A DNA stretch of 64,000 bases from Methylotenera sp. L2L1 (GCF_000744605.1 NZ_JQMG01000001.1:1612001-1676000), one strand, 5' to 3'; counted from the stretch's first letter, positions 27,154 through 37,114 are shown. The notes: generated by a model not told the origin, from the letters alone. A program made the numbers and translations.

Positions 27154-29583
27154 ATGCAAAAGATGAAATTAGTAGTAATTGGTAACGGTATGGCCGGGAT
27201 GCGAACAGTGGAAGAGTTGCTGAAAATAGCGCCTGATCTTTACGATATCACCGTGTTTGGTGATGAGCCTTACCCTAATTACAACCGCATTATGTTGTCT
27301 CCGGTGCTTGCAAATGAGCAAACGATTGATGACATCATTTTAAATACCAGAGAATGGTATGCAGAGAACAATATCACCCTGCACACAAGTGCACGGGTGA
27401 ACAAGATCGATCGTAAAAACCGTGTGGTTTATACAGAAGATGGCGTGAGCGCCGCATATGATCGACTATTAATTGCAACAGGCTCTAAGCCGTTTATGCC
27501 GCCAATCCCTGGTAATGAATTTGAGGGGGTGTTGGGCTATCGCGATATTAAAGATACAAACGACATGATTGAGGCTGCAAAAGTCTATAAACATGCCGTG
27601 GTAATTGGTGGCGGTCTATTAGGTCTAGAAGCAGCTAACGGCTTAAAAATCCAAGGTATGGATGTAACGGTTATCCACAAAAACGAATGGTTATTAGAGC
27701 GTCAGTTAGATAAAACTGCAGGTGGTATGTTACAAAAGAATCTAGAAGCCAAAGGCCTTAGTTTCTTATTGAATAAAAATACACAGCAGTTGGTTGGAGA
27801 TGACAAAGGCCGCGTGAAATCAGTGAGATTTAGCGATGGTCAAGAAATCCCGGCAGACTTAGTAGTGTGGGCAGTCGGTATTCGTCCAAACTATGCATTA
27901 GCTGAGTCAGCAGGCATTTACTGTAATAAAGGTATTGTGGTGAACGACACGATGCAAACTTATGACCCACGCGTGTATTCAGTGGGTGAGTGTGTAGCGC
28001 ACCGCGGTATCTCTTACGGACTGGTTGCGCCATTGTTTGAAATGGCTAAAGTGTGTGCAACGCACTTGGCTAACTTTGGCATAGGTCAATATAAAGGATC
28101 AGTGACATCAACCAAACTTAAAGTAACAGGTATTGATTTATTCAGTGCGGGTGATTTTATGGGCGGTGATGACACAGAAGAAATTGTTTTGCACGACGCA
28201 GTTGGTGGGGTTTACAAAAAGCTCATCATCAAAAATGACAAAATCGTTGGTAGCGTGCTTTATGGGGATACCACGGATGGTTCGTGGTATTTTCAGATGT
28301 TAAGAGATGGTAAGGCGATTCACGAGATTCGTGATCACCTGATGTTTGGTCAAGACTCACTGGGTAATAGCGGTCATCAAGGCCAAGATAAAGCAGCTGC
28401 CATGACCAATGAAATGGAAGTGTGCGGTTGTAACGGTGTATGTAAGGGAACGATTGTTAAAGCCATTCAAGACAAAGGCTTGTTCACTATTGATGATGTG
28501 AAGAAGCAAACTAAAGCCGGTTCTAGCTGTGGTTCTTGCGTAGGTTTGGTTGAGCAGATTCTAGCTTCTACTTTAGGTGGTGGCTATGCGCCTCCATCCA
28601 CAAGTAAAGCTGTATGTGGATGCACTACAAAGAGCCATGAAGAGGTGCGCGCAGAAATTCGTACCCATAAATACCTGAGCATTCCAGATGCAATGCAAGG
28701 CATGGCTTGGTCTACACCAAACGGTTGCGCAACTTGTCGACCAGCCCTTAACTACTATTTACTTTCAACTTGGCCGCATGAAGCAAAAGATGACCCGCAA
28801 TCACGTTTCATTAATGAACGTGTGCATGCAAACATCCAAAAAGATGGTACATACTCAGTGATTCCACGTATGTACGGTGGTGTGACTACGCCAGATCAGC
28901 TCAGAAAAATTGCTGATGTTGCAGATAAATATGCAGTGCCTATGGTAAAAGTAACAGGCGGTCAACGTATTGACTTACTGGGCGTGAAAAAAGATGACTT
29001 GGTTGACATGTGGAAAGACTTAGACATGCCATCAGGCTACGCTTACGGTAAGAGTATCCGTACAGTTAAAACCTGTGTTGGTTCAGAGTTCTGCCGTTTT
29101 GGTACACAAAACTCTACGCAATTAGGCATTGATATCGAAAAAGCATTTGACCATATGTGGGCGCCGCATAAAGTAAAATTTGCGGTTTCTGGATGTCCAC
29201 GTAACTGTGCTGAATCAGGCGTTAAAGATGTCGGTATTATTGGTGTAGATTCAGGCTGGGAAATTTATGTAGGCGGTAACGGTGGTATTAAAACTGAAGC
29301 AGCGCAGTTCCTATGTAAAGTAAAAACTTCAGATGAAGTCATGGAGTACTCAGGTGCATTTATCCAGATTTATCGTGAAGAAGCGCGCTATTTAGACCGT
29401 ACGGTACATTGGATTGAACGTGTTGGTTTAGAGTATGTAAAACAGCGTATTCTTGAAGATGCTGAAGGGCGTAAAGCGGCATACGAACGCTTGATTTACG
29501 CGCTACAAGGTGCATCAGATCCATGGGCTGAGCGTGTGAATAACCGTGAGCAACATAAAGAATATGAAACAATTACTGTGTAA
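27154..29583 (+). CDS. nirB: Assimilatory nitrite reductase large subunit NirB
   Basis: Cytoplasmic NAD(P)H-dependent siroheme enzyme reducing nitrite to ammonium. 809 residues. The FAD/NAD(P)H domain occupies 1-400 (VVIGNGMAGM, VVIGGGLLGLEAA). A BFD-like [2Fe-2S] domain follows, with C424/C426 and C459/C462. Siroheme/[4Fe-4S] ligands are C641 and C647 (TCVGSEFC) and C681 and C685 (SGCPRNC). Lacking the extra C-terminal domains of fungal enzymes, it pairs with NirD encoded three genes downstream. First gene of the second sigma-54 operon. Confidence 0.96.
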   Translation: MQKMKLVVIGNGMAGMRTVEELLKIAPDLYDITVFGDEPYPNYNRIMLSPVLANEQTIDDIILNTREWYAENNITLHTSARVNKIDRKNRVVYTEDGVSAAYDRLLIATGSKPFMPPIPGNEFEGVLGYRDIKDTNDMIEAAKVYKHAVVIGGGLLGLEAANGLKIQGMDVTVIHKNEWLLERQLDKTAGGMLQKNLEAKGLSFLLNKNTQQLVGDDKGRVKSVRFSDGQEIPADLVVWAVGIRPNYALAESAGIYCNKGIVVNDTMQTYDPRVYSVGECVAHRGISYGLVAPLFEMAKVCATHLANFGIGQYKGSVTSTKLKVTGIDLFSAGDFMGGDDTEEIVLHDAVGGVYKKLIIKNDKIVGSVLYGDTTDGSWYFQMLRDGKAIHEIRDHLMFGQDSLGNSGHQGQDKAAAMTNEMEVCGCNGVCKGTIVKAIQDKGLFTIDDVKKQTKAGSSCGSCVGLVEQILASTLGGGYAPPSTSKAVCGCTTKSHEEVRAEIRTHKYLSIPDAMQGMAWSTPNGCATCRPALNYYLLSTWPHEAKDDPQSRFINERVHANIQKDGTYSVIPRMYGGVTTPDQLRKIADVADKYAVPMVKVTGGQRIDLLGVKKDDLVDMWKDLDMPSGYAYGKSIRTVKTCVGSEFCRFGTQNSTQLGIDIEKAFDHMWAPHKVKFAVSGCPRNCAESGVKDVGIIGVDSGWEIYVGGNGGIKTEAAQFLCKVKTSDEVMEYSGAFIQIYREEARYLDRTVHWIERVGLEYVKQRILEDAEGRKAAYERLIYALQGASDPWAERVNNREQHKEYETITV

Positions 29584-29613
29584 TATCTTGTTATAAGATT
29601 AGGAAACAACATA

Positions 29614-30819
29614 ATGAAATCTAGTTTTTGGAAATCAGGTCATACCCCGACCTTACTATCATCTTTTTTGTATTTTGATTTAAGTTTTATGGTGTGGGTG
29701 CTGTTAGGCCCATTAGCAGTGCAAATTGCGACGGACCTGCAACTTACACCGGCAGAAAAAGGCCTGATGGTGGCAACACCTGTCTTAGCTGGCGCTTTGT
29801 TGCGTATTGTCATGGGTGTTCTCGTTGATCAGATTAAACCGAAGATGGCTGGTTTAATTGGTCAAGTTGTTGTACTGGCTAGCTTGTTAGTTGCGTGGTT
29901 ACATGGCTTACAAACTTTCCAACATACTTTGATGCTAGGTTTGGGTTTAGGGTTTGCTGGCGCTGCGTTTGCTGTTGCATTGCCTTTAGCTAGCCGTTGG
30001 TATCCACCTGAGCATCAAGGTACAGCATTGGGTATTGCTGGTGCAGGTAACTCTGGTACAGTGTTTGCAGCATTGTTTGCACCAGGTTTAGCTGTAGCGT
30101 ATGGTTGGAATAATGTATTTGGATTAGCGTTGATTCCATTAAGTATCGCCATGTTTATTTATATTATTTTTGCAAAAGATGCACCTGACGCACCTGCTGC
30201 AAAATCGTTAAGTCAATACATGCAGATTCTTAAAGATAAAGACGCTTGGTGGTTCATGTTTTTCTACAGCGTTACCTTTGGTGGTTTTGTAGGCTTGGCA
30301 TCATCACTGACTATTTACTTCAATGACTTATATGCGCTAGGCCCTGTAGTTGCTGGCTACTGTACCGCAGCATGTGTATTTGCAGGTTCGCTAGTACGTC
30401 CTTTAGGTGGCTGGTTAGCTGATCGTGTTGGTGGTATACGCACTTTACTTACCATGTACATATTGGCTTCAATATTGTTGGTAGTGATGAGTTTTGGTCA
30501 ACCAACATATCAATTGGCGTTATGGGTGATTGTGCCTACAATGGCGATTTTAGGCATGGGTAACGGCGCGGTATTCCAGTTAGTGCCACAACGTTTCCGT
30601 AAAGAAATTGGTGTCATGACCGGTTTGGTGGGCATGGCGGGTGGTGTTGGTGGTTTTTACTTAGCATCAAGCTTAGGTATCATTAAACAAGCCACGGGTA
30701 GCTATCAAGTTGGTATACTGATTTTTGCTGGGCTTGCTGCTTTAGCAGTATTAGGTTTAGTTGGTGTTAAAACACGCTGGCGTACTACTTGGGGAGCAGC
30801 AACGACTGCCAAGGTATAA
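29614..30819 (+). CDS. narK: Nitrate/nitrite transporter, NarK/NasA type (MFS, NNP family)
   Basis: 401 residues with about twelve hydrophobic segments. Nitrate-signature-like glycine-rich stretches are visible: GIAGAGNSGTVFAALFAPGLA in TM5 and GMGNGAVFQLVPQRF followed by GLVGMAGGVGGF later. The loop after TM2 carries the MFS-like RIVMGVLVDQIKPK. It sits between nirB and the kinase gene, in the same operon. The cell thus encodes both an ABC and a secondary nitrate uptake route. Confidence 0.93.
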   Translation: MKSSFWKSGHTPTLLSSFLYFDLSFMVWVLLGPLAVQIATDLQLTPAEKGLMVATPVLAGALLRIVMGVLVDQIKPKMAGLIGQVVVLASLLVAWLHGLQTFQHTLMLGLGLGFAGAAFAVALPLASRWYPPEHQGTALGIAGAGNSGTVFAALFAPGLAVAYGWNNVFGLALIPLSIAMFIYIIFAKDAPDAPAAKSLSQYMQILKDKDAWWFMFFYSVTFGGFVGLASSLTIYFNDLYALGPVVAGYCTAACVFAGSLVRPLGGWLADRVGGIRTLLTMYILASILLVVMSFGQPTYQLALWVIVPTMAILGMGNGAVFQLVPQRFRKEIGVMTGLVGMAGGVGGFYLASSLGIIKQATGSYQVGILIFAGLAALAVLGLVGVKTRWRTTWGAATTAKV

Positions 30820-30839
30820 AATAGGTATTAAGAGTTTCT

Positions 30840-32534
30840 ATGTCACTTCAATTTACTGTAGGCCAATCTAGCCTTGTCGGACCTAGAACACGTAATGAAG
30901 ATTATGTTGGCCTAGTAACGCCATCCGGTGAGCAATTAAGTGTGAAAGGTGCACTGTTTGCAATCGCGGATGGTGTAAGTGGCAATGCTGGTGGTGGTGA
31001 GGCTTCTGAGATGACGGTGCGTACCGTCACCACAGATTACTACGCCACACCAGATACTTGGGAGCCGCTTACTTCTTTAGACAAAGTGCTGACAGCTGCA
31101 AATCGCTGGCTAATTGCACAGGCCAATGCTAACAGCGATATGGTTGGTATGGCGACAACGTTGTCATTACTGGTGTTGCGTGGGCAGCGTTATTATGCAG
31201 CGCATGTGGGCGATACACGTATTTATCTATTACGGAACGGTGTACTAAAGCAACTAACGACAGACCACGTTTGGGATAGACCAGATATGCGTCATGTTTT
31301 AAAGCGCGCAGTGGGTTTAGATCGACATCTAGAAGTAGACTTCTCTGAAGGTGCATTACAAGCAGGTGACGTGTTTGCTTTAATGAGCGACGGCGTGTGG
31401 GATAGCGTAGGTGAGCAAGGTATCCATAAGCTGTTGGGCTTATACAATAACCCACAAATGATTTGTGATCACCTCACTAAAACGGCGATTGAAAAAGGCA
31501 GTCAGGATAACTCGACTGCGGTTGTGTTAAGAGTCACTGCCTTGGGTGAAGATACCCTATTGGAGCTTTTAGCTGGTGGTAAGCATCTCACTGTGCCAGA
31601 TAAGTTAAGTGTGGGTGACTATATTGATGACTTTGAAGTACTTGAAGTGATGTATGAGTCACGGGCTAGTTTGCTATACAAAGTACGGCATGCGACGACT
31701 AAACAACTGTTTGTATTAAAGACCCTGCAACCAGCCTTAGCAACTGACACTGAGAGCTGTCATGGCTTGCTCAATGAAGAGTGGTTAGCAAAACGTGTGG
31801 TTTCTCAGTATGTGCCACAGGTGTTTCCAGTTTCAGTAGAGAAGCGAAGCAAGCTTTACTATGTGATGAGCTGGCATGAGGGTGCAACGTTACAACAACG
31901 ATTAGATAGCGGACACCACTTTACGGTAGCTGGTATCCTTAAAGTTGGCATCGATATGATGCGCGGTATTGGCGCCTTACATCGCCTCAATATTGTACAT
32001 AGAGACATTAAGCCTGCCAATGTGCATCAGGGCAGTGACCAGCGACTGCGTATTTTAGATTTAGGCGTTGCATTGAGTATGCAAACGAATAAATCGGATG
32101 TAGTACAAAATCCAGGTACGCCTAGCTATATGGCGCCGGAGTTGTTTGAAGGTGAAACGGCAACACCTCAAAGTGATATTTATGCGGCAGGCGTTACGCT
32201 GTATCATTTGCTCACACGTAAATATCCGCATGGTGAAATAGAACCTTTTCAGCACCCAAAATTTGGTAGCCCTACAGCACCGACAAGATACCGTCCGGAT
32301 ATTCCGTATTGGTTAGAAAACATTGTATTAAAAGCAATTGCCACCGACCCTAAAGTGCGGTTTGAAACGGCAGAAGAAATGCTGATTGCACTTGAGCATG
32401 GTGAGTTAAAGCCTATTTTGCCTCCGGCACGTACACCTTTGATTGCACGTGCTAGGTTGGTTAAATGGCAATGGATAGCGATTTTTTCGTTAATCTTAAA
32501 TTTTTTATTGATTTATTTGTTAGCAGTTTCGTGA
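30840..32534 (+). CDS. PP2C phosphatase-Ser/Thr kinase fusion with C-terminal membrane anchor
   Basis: 564 residues. The PP2C-type phosphatase (1-235) has its metal motifs RTRNEDYVG, AIADGVSG, HVGDTRIYLLR, LMSDGVWD and SQDNST. The Hanks-type kinase (260-525) has the ATP lysine K294, catalytic HRDIKPAN (387-394), metal motif DLG (407-409) and GTPSYMAPE. The glycine-rich loop is degenerate (EVMYESRASLLYKV). A final hydrophobic helix (541-563) anchors it in the membrane, with both enzymes cytoplasmic. It lies between narK and nirD, so post-translational control of nitrate uptake or reduction is likely. The target is unknown. Confidence 0.9.
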   Translation: MSLQFTVGQSSLVGPRTRNEDYVGLVTPSGEQLSVKGALFAIADGVSGNAGGGEASEMTVRTVTTDYYATPDTWEPLTSLDKVLTAANRWLIAQANANSDMVGMATTLSLLVLRGQRYYAAHVGDTRIYLLRNGVLKQLTTDHVWDRPDMRHVLKRAVGLDRHLEVDFSEGALQAGDVFALMSDGVWDSVGEQGIHKLLGLYNNPQMICDHLTKTAIEKGSQDNSTAVVLRVTALGEDTLLELLAGGKHLTVPDKLSVGDYIDDFEVLEVMYESRASLLYKVRHATTKQLFVLKTLQPALATDTESCHGLLNEEWLAKRVVSQYVPQVFPVSVEKRSKLYYVMSWHEGATLQQRLDSGHHFTVAGILKVGIDMMRGIGALHRLNIVHRDIKPANVHQGSDQRLRILDLGVALSMQTNKSDVVQNPGTPSYMAPELFEGETATPQSDIYAAGVTLYHLLTRKYPHGEIEPFQHPKFGSPTAPTRYRPDIPYWLENIVLKAIATDPKVRFETAEEMLIALEHGELKPILPPARTPLIARARLVKWQWIAIFSLILNFLLIYLLAVS

Positions 32535-32562
32535 TTAAACTAGATATAAAGGTAGGACTAAA

Positions 32563-32877
32563 ATGAGTAATTGGGTAAGAGTTGCACCTCTTGAAGAAAT
32601 CCCTAAATTAGGTGCACGTGTTGTGCGCAGTAAAGATATTGATATCGGCGTGTTTCGCTTAGCAGATGACCGTATCTACGCTGTAAATAATAGTTGCCCA
32701 CACAAAGGCGGCCCATTATCAGAAGGTATTGTGTACGGTGACAAAATTGCTTGTCCATTGCATAGCTGGAAAATCAGCCTAGTGGATGGTAAAGCGGATG
32801 AACCAGATGAAGGCGCAACCGCATGTTTCAACACTAAAATTGAAGATGGCGTCGTTTATTTAGAATTAAAAGAGTAA
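32563..32877 (+). CDS. nirD: Nitrite reductase small subunit NirD (Rieske type)
   Basis: 104 residues. It keeps both Rieske pairs, CPH in NNSCPHKGGPLSEG and CPLH in IACPLHSWK, so it should bind a [2Fe-2S] cluster, unlike NirD forms that have lost the ligands. Partner of NirB. It is separated from nirB by narK and the kinase gene, and 5 bp precede nasA. Confidence 0.93.
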   Translation: MSNWVRVAPLEEIPKLGARVVRSKDIDIGVFRLADDRIYAVNNSCPHKGGPLSEGIVYGDKIACPLHSWKISLVDGKADEPDEGATACFNTKIEDGVVYLELKE

Positions 32878-32882
32878 TTGAC

Positions 32883-35600
32883 TTGATTAAGCAAACTAAA
32901 AGTACTTGTTGTTACTGCGGCGTTGGCTGCGGGGTGATTATTCACTCTGAAAATGACAAAATTATCGATGTTAAAGGTGATCCGCAACATCCGGCAAACT
33001 TTGGACGTTTGTGTACTAAAGGTTCTACGCTGCATCTTTCAGCTAAGCTGGATAATCGCCTGCTTTACCCTGAGCTGCGCACTAATCGTGATTTACCACG
33101 CAAGAAAGCTACATGGGATGAGTCGCTAGACTTAGCGGTTGAGAAGTTTGCGAAAACAATAGAAACACATGGTCCTGATAGTGTTGCTTTTTATCTTTCT
33201 GGGCAATTACTCACTGAAGATTATTACGTATTTAACAAACTTGCCAAAGGCTTGATTGGCACTAACAACGTAGATACTAACTCGCGCCTGTGCATGTCAT
33301 CTGCGGTTGCTGGTTATAAAGTGACTTTAGGTGCCGATGCACCACCTGCCTGCTATGAAGACATTGACCATACCGAGTGTTTATTCATTGCAGGCTCAAA
33401 TACTGCATTTGCGCATCCGATTATTTATCGTCGTATTGAAGATGCAAAAGAGAAAAATCCTAATTTAAAAATAATAGTGGTTGACCCACGTCAGACTGAC
33501 ACAGCTAAAGCAGCAGATTTGCATTTGGCGATTTTGCCGGGCACTGATGTTGCACTATTTAATGGCATGCTGCATGTCATGTTATGGGAAGGCATGTTGG
33601 ACAATGCCTATATTGATGCATACACCAATGGTTTTTCTGAGCTAAAAGAAACCGTACGCGAATATACACCTAAAATGGTGGCCGATATTTGCGGCATTAA
33701 AGAAGTGGATATCATCACTGCGGCCAAATGGTTTGGTAAAGGCCCAAGCCTTTCTATGTACTGCATGGGCTTGAACCAGTCTATCCACGGCACAGAAAAA
33801 AATGCGGCGCTTATCAACTTACATTTGGCTACCGGGCAAATTGGTAAGCCTGGTGCTGGGCCATTCTCACTGACGGGTCAGCCTAATGCCATGGGCGGAC
33901 GTGAAGTGGGCGGTATGGCTACGCTGTTATCTGGTCATCGTGATTTAGCGAATGCAGAGCATCGCGCAGAGGTGGCCAAGTTGTGGGGTGTGGAAAGCGT
34001 GCCTGAAACACCGGGTAAATCAGCCATTGAAATGTTTAATGCAGTCAAAGATGGCAGTATTAAAGCCATTTGGATTGCTTGTACTAACCCTGCGCACTCC
34101 ATGCCAGACTTGAATAACGTGCTAGAAGCATTAGACACCGCTGCGTTCGTGGTGATACAAGATGCCTTTAATAATACTGAATCTGCTCAATATGCCGATG
34201 TGATGCTGCCAGCCAGCACATGGGGTGAAAAAGAGGGCTCTGTTACTAACTCTGAGCGCCGTATCACGCGAGTGAACCCAGCGGTTGCCACACCAGCAGA
34301 GGCGCGCCATGATTGGGAAATTGTGGTGGATTTCGCACAGCGTTTAGAGCGTAGACTTGCAAAAAATAGTGAATTATTTCCCTATACTACTACCGAGCAA
34401 ATCTTTAATGAGCACCGTGAAACCACACGCGGAAGAGATTTAGACATTACTGGCTTGAGCTATACTTTGCTTAATGAGCAAGGCCCACAACAATGGCCAT
34501 TTAAAGAAGGTGATGTCACAGGTCAAGCGCGCCTGTATGCTGATGGCGTGTTTCAAAAGCCTGATGGTAAAGCGCAGTTTGTGAACGCAGTTTATAAAGG
34601 CACTGCTGATAAAACAGATGCGCGCTACCCGTTGCACTTGCTCACGGGCCGTTTACGTGACCAATGGCATGGCATGAGCCGCACCGGTAACGTTGCTCAG
34701 CTGTTTAACCATGCGGAAGAGCCAGTGATTCACATGAGTGCTGACGATATGATGCGGCGCTCTATTAAAAACGGAGATATCGTCAAAGTCAGTAATAAAC
34801 GCGGCAGTTTAGTGTTGCCGGCTCAGCTGTCAGACGAGGTAAAACCGTCACAGACCTTTATCCCGATGCACTGGGGTAGCCAGTATATGAACGGTTTAGG
34901 CGTTAATGCATTAATGCCGTCAGCGTATGACAAAACCTCTAAGCAGCCGGAACTTAAGCACACAGCGATTAAGCTAGAAAAGTTAGAACTTCCTTGGCGT
35001 ATGACGGTAATGCGCACTATTCATAGTTTAGACGTGATGCAACAAATAAGAGGCTTTTTATCTCATTTTGAGTACGCTAGCTGTGGGCTTTTTGGTCGGG
35101 AGACAGAAACCCATTGTGGTATGCTTATCCTAAGGGCAGCACACACAGAAGCGCCTGATGCGCAGGTGATTCAAGACATAGATGCGCTACTTGGTATGAC
35201 AGGCGACGCGCCTTTACTCAACTATCTGGATGCTAAGCGCGGTATTAGTAAGCGTATTCTAGTTGAAACAAACTTGGAAAATAAGGCGGAGGTAACAGGT
35301 GTTAGGTTGGTGGGTGAAACTTTAGCCACTGCTTGGCTTAAAGATGTGATGGGAACAGGCGAGTTTAGCCCTGAGTTACGTCGCTGGGCGTTGGCGCCAT
35401 TAAGTGCACCGCCTGCCGGCCAGCGTAGCCGCGGTAAAATCGTATGTAACTGCCTAGATGTTGCAGAGAACGAAATTATCGACAATATCCAATTGGGTGC
35501 AGACTTACTGACATTGCAGAGCAAGCTTAAGTGCGGTACGCAGTGCGGATCATGTGTGCCAGAATTGAAGCAGTTGGTACGCATACACGCTAAGCATTAA
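32883..35600 (+). CDS. nasA: Assimilatory nitrate reductase, molybdopterin catalytic subunit NasA
   Basis: 905 residues, cytoplasmic Mo-bisMGD enzyme reducing nitrate to nitrite. The N-terminal [4Fe-4S] ligands are CCYCGVGC (C9, C12, C16) and C44. The molybdopterin core spans 50-690, with NSRLCMSSAVAGYK and GLNQSIHGTEKN. The C-terminal 50 residues form a BFD-like [2Fe-2S] domain (CNCLDVAEN, then CGTQCGSC). The start codon is TTG at 32883, with a weak AAGAG upstream, which may limit yield relative to nirD. Last gene of the operon, ended by the terminator at 35671. Confidence 0.95.
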   Translation: MIKQTKSTCCYCGVGCGVIIHSENDKIIDVKGDPQHPANFGRLCTKGSTLHLSAKLDNRLLYPELRTNRDLPRKKATWDESLDLAVEKFAKTIETHGPDSVAFYLSGQLLTEDYYVFNKLAKGLIGTNNVDTNSRLCMSSAVAGYKVTLGADAPPACYEDIDHTECLFIAGSNTAFAHPIIYRRIEDAKEKNPNLKIIVVDPRQTDTAKAADLHLAILPGTDVALFNGMLHVMLWEGMLDNAYIDAYTNGFSELKETVREYTPKMVADICGIKEVDIITAAKWFGKGPSLSMYCMGLNQSIHGTEKNAALINLHLATGQIGKPGAGPFSLTGQPNAMGGREVGGMATLLSGHRDLANAEHRAEVAKLWGVESVPETPGKSAIEMFNAVKDGSIKAIWIACTNPAHSMPDLNNVLEALDTAAFVVIQDAFNNTESAQYADVMLPASTWGEKEGSVTNSERRITRVNPAVATPAEARHDWEIVVDFAQRLERRLAKNSELFPYTTTEQIFNEHRETTRGRDLDITGLSYTLLNEQGPQQWPFKEGDVTGQARLYADGVFQKPDGKAQFVNAVYKGTADKTDARYPLHLLTGRLRDQWHGMSRTGNVAQLFNHAEEPVIHMSADDMMRRSIKNGDIVKVSNKRGSLVLPAQLSDEVKPSQTFIPMHWGSQYMNGLGVNALMPSAYDKTSKQPELKHTAIKLEKLELPWRMTVMRTIHSLDVMQQIRGFLSHFEYASCGLFGRETETHCGMLILRAAHTEAPDAQVIQDIDALLGMTGDAPLLNYLDAKRGISKRILVETNLENKAEVTGVRLVGETLATAWLKDVMGTGEFSPELRRWALAPLSAPPAGQRSRGKIVCNCLDVAENEIIDNIQLGADLLTLQSKLKCGTQCGSCVPELKQLVRIHAKH

Positions 35601-35670
35601 GACGCGTAATTAGGTCGATTCGTATTGAGTGCTGATTCTTATACTTGGGCTGAATACTTACCACTAGAAT

Positions 35671-35708
35671 AAAAAAGCGCGCCATGAGTATTCATGGCGC
35701 GCTTTTTT
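35671..35708. terminator. Strong bidirectional terminator between nasA and the DUF4202 gene
   Basis: A perfect inverted repeat with arms AAAAAAGCGCGCCATGA and TCATGGCGCGCTTTTTT and a four-base loop. The A-run and T-run flanks make it functional in both directions, suiting the convergent gene pair. Confidence 0.92.
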
Positions 35709-35759
35709 ATGATCATTTCTTTATATCGTAGTGATTAATTGGCGATAGTTCGGTATTGG

Positions 35760-36374
35760 TTAAAAGTGTTCTGCGACTAACTTTTTCACCAATGGCGCTA
35801 ATGCCGTTGGTAATGTGGTCATGGTGAGGATGAACTGGTGTGCCTCTTTAGAGGTTTTTCTTAAAGACTTCACTAAGATATCTACAAACTTTGATTCTTC
35901 ATAATCACTATGTGTGGCAACAAATTGCTCAAGATAGTGTTCAAGAAATACTAATACGATTACATCTTCAAGCGTTTGCGCTTCAATATCGGTTCTTGGC
36001 AGTTCTTTTCTAACTAACGTGCACACGCGGTCTATGACGGAATCATCATACTTAAGCTCACTTAAAATGTTTTGTGCGGTGTCTGCATGAAATGACTTTA
36101 GCGCGTTTCGCCACTGATGGTATCCAGCTTTGGTCATTGGATAGTCAGTGCGTGGTGTTTTCCAACGGCCAATATGCTGACATCTCGCTGCAAGTTGTAA
36201 AGCTTCCGATGTATTTTCTGTATAACGATTAAGCATTGCTGTCATTCGTTGCGCATAAAGTAATTCTTTTGCGAAAGTGATGCCATCAGCAACTTCTAAG
36301 TTAGGATCAGCCGCATTAAATGCGTCGAAGTGCGCAATCGCTTGGTCAAATTTTGATAGGTTTGAGATATTCAT
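35760..36374 (-). CDS. DUF4202 family protein
   Basis: 204 residues, soluble and helical, without a signal peptide. The central signature AARCQHIGRWKTPRTDYPMT followed by KAGYHQWRNALKSFHAD, and a later VFLEHYLEQF, is characteristic of DUF4202. The histidine pattern recalls HD-domain-like helical metalloproteins, but the fold and function are not known to me. It is convergent to the nasA operon and separated from it by a strong terminator, so a functional link to nitrate use is possible but unproven. Confidence 0.8.
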   Translation of the reverse strand: MNISNLSKFDQAIAHFDAFNAADPNLEVADGITFAKELLYAQRMTAMLNRYTENTSEALQLAARCQHIGRWKTPRTDYPMTKAGYHQWRNALKSFHADTAQNILSELKYDDSVIDRVCTLVRKELPRTDIEAQTLEDVIVLVFLEHYLEQFVATHSDYEESKFVDILVKSLRKTSKEAHQFILTMTTLPTALAPLVKKLVAEHF

Positions 36375-36598
36375 GTATTGATGGAAGTCCTTGAGAGTTG
36401 AGTCTACGTCTTAACGTAACTGATCGGTTAAACATTAGCGTATTGCGCCTAAGGTTTTCACTTTTCTGAACTGGAATGATGAATCAAGTCAGTACTTTGC
36501 TGGCATTGAGCCTATGGTAAATCCCATGTGTTGATGGAGGCTCGCTTAATGCGCTAGATTCACGTGCTAATTTGAATTAATGAGTAATCATTAATCGA

Positions 36599-37114
36599 CT
36601 AGTCACTTGCTTTGCCTGTGGCCAATGACTTCTCTGATGCAACATTACCAGCAGGGGAGTACGGGTTTTTCTTAAGTCGCTTCGCTTCTTTTAACAGTTC
36701 TTCAGCAAGCTTACTTTGCTCTTTTTGCTGCATACATGACTGTTCAATCGCATTTTTCACTTCTAAAGAGGTGCCTCGGTTGTTGTAAACCTCGTTCACT
36801 AGTGCCTGAGTCTGCTCGTCTTCGGCTCTCTCTAACTGTTCTTCTTTTGTTTTACCTGTCTCACGAAGCCACATCATTTTCTTTGCCGCATCACCACGTT
36901 GTTTGCAGTCTGCATCGACTTGATATGGAGATAAATCTCCATTTTTTGCCGTAGAGTTACTAGCCTTGGCAGCTTTCATGCTCTTACTGTAGTTCTGGTT
37001 AGCACATGGAGTGTCTTGGAAACTGTTGCCACAACGATACATCGTGGCAGCCAGTGCCACCTGTGCAGAACAAAACAACACACAGGTGGTGACGCTAAGC
37101 AAGAATGGTTTCAT
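36599..37114 (-). CDS. Secreted DUF4124-like protein
   Basis: 171 residues. The signal peptide MKPFLLSVTTCVLFCSAQVALA is followed by the short DUF4124-like head TMYRCGNSFQDTPCANQ with a cysteine pair, then a charged helical tail rich in Lys, Glu and Gln. Such proteins are common, uncharacterised periplasmic proteins of Betaproteobacteria. It lies upstream of the DUF4202 gene on the same strand but 224 bp away, so it is probably separate. Confidence 0.75.
   Translation of the reverse strand: MKPFLLSVTTCVLFCSAQVALAATMYRCGNSFQDTPCANQNYSKSMKAAKASNSTAKNGDLSPYQVDADCKQRGDAAKKMMWLRETGKTKEEQLERAEDEQTQALVNEVYNNRGTSLEVKNAIEQSCMQQKEQSKLAEELLKEAKRLKKNPYSPAGNVASEKSLATGKASD

Noticed and set aside
36500-36525. 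Possible third sigma-54 promoter (TGGCATTGAGCCTATG) near the DUF4202 gene
   Set aside because: The GG-N10-GC spacing fails and the strand does not match the nearest gene.
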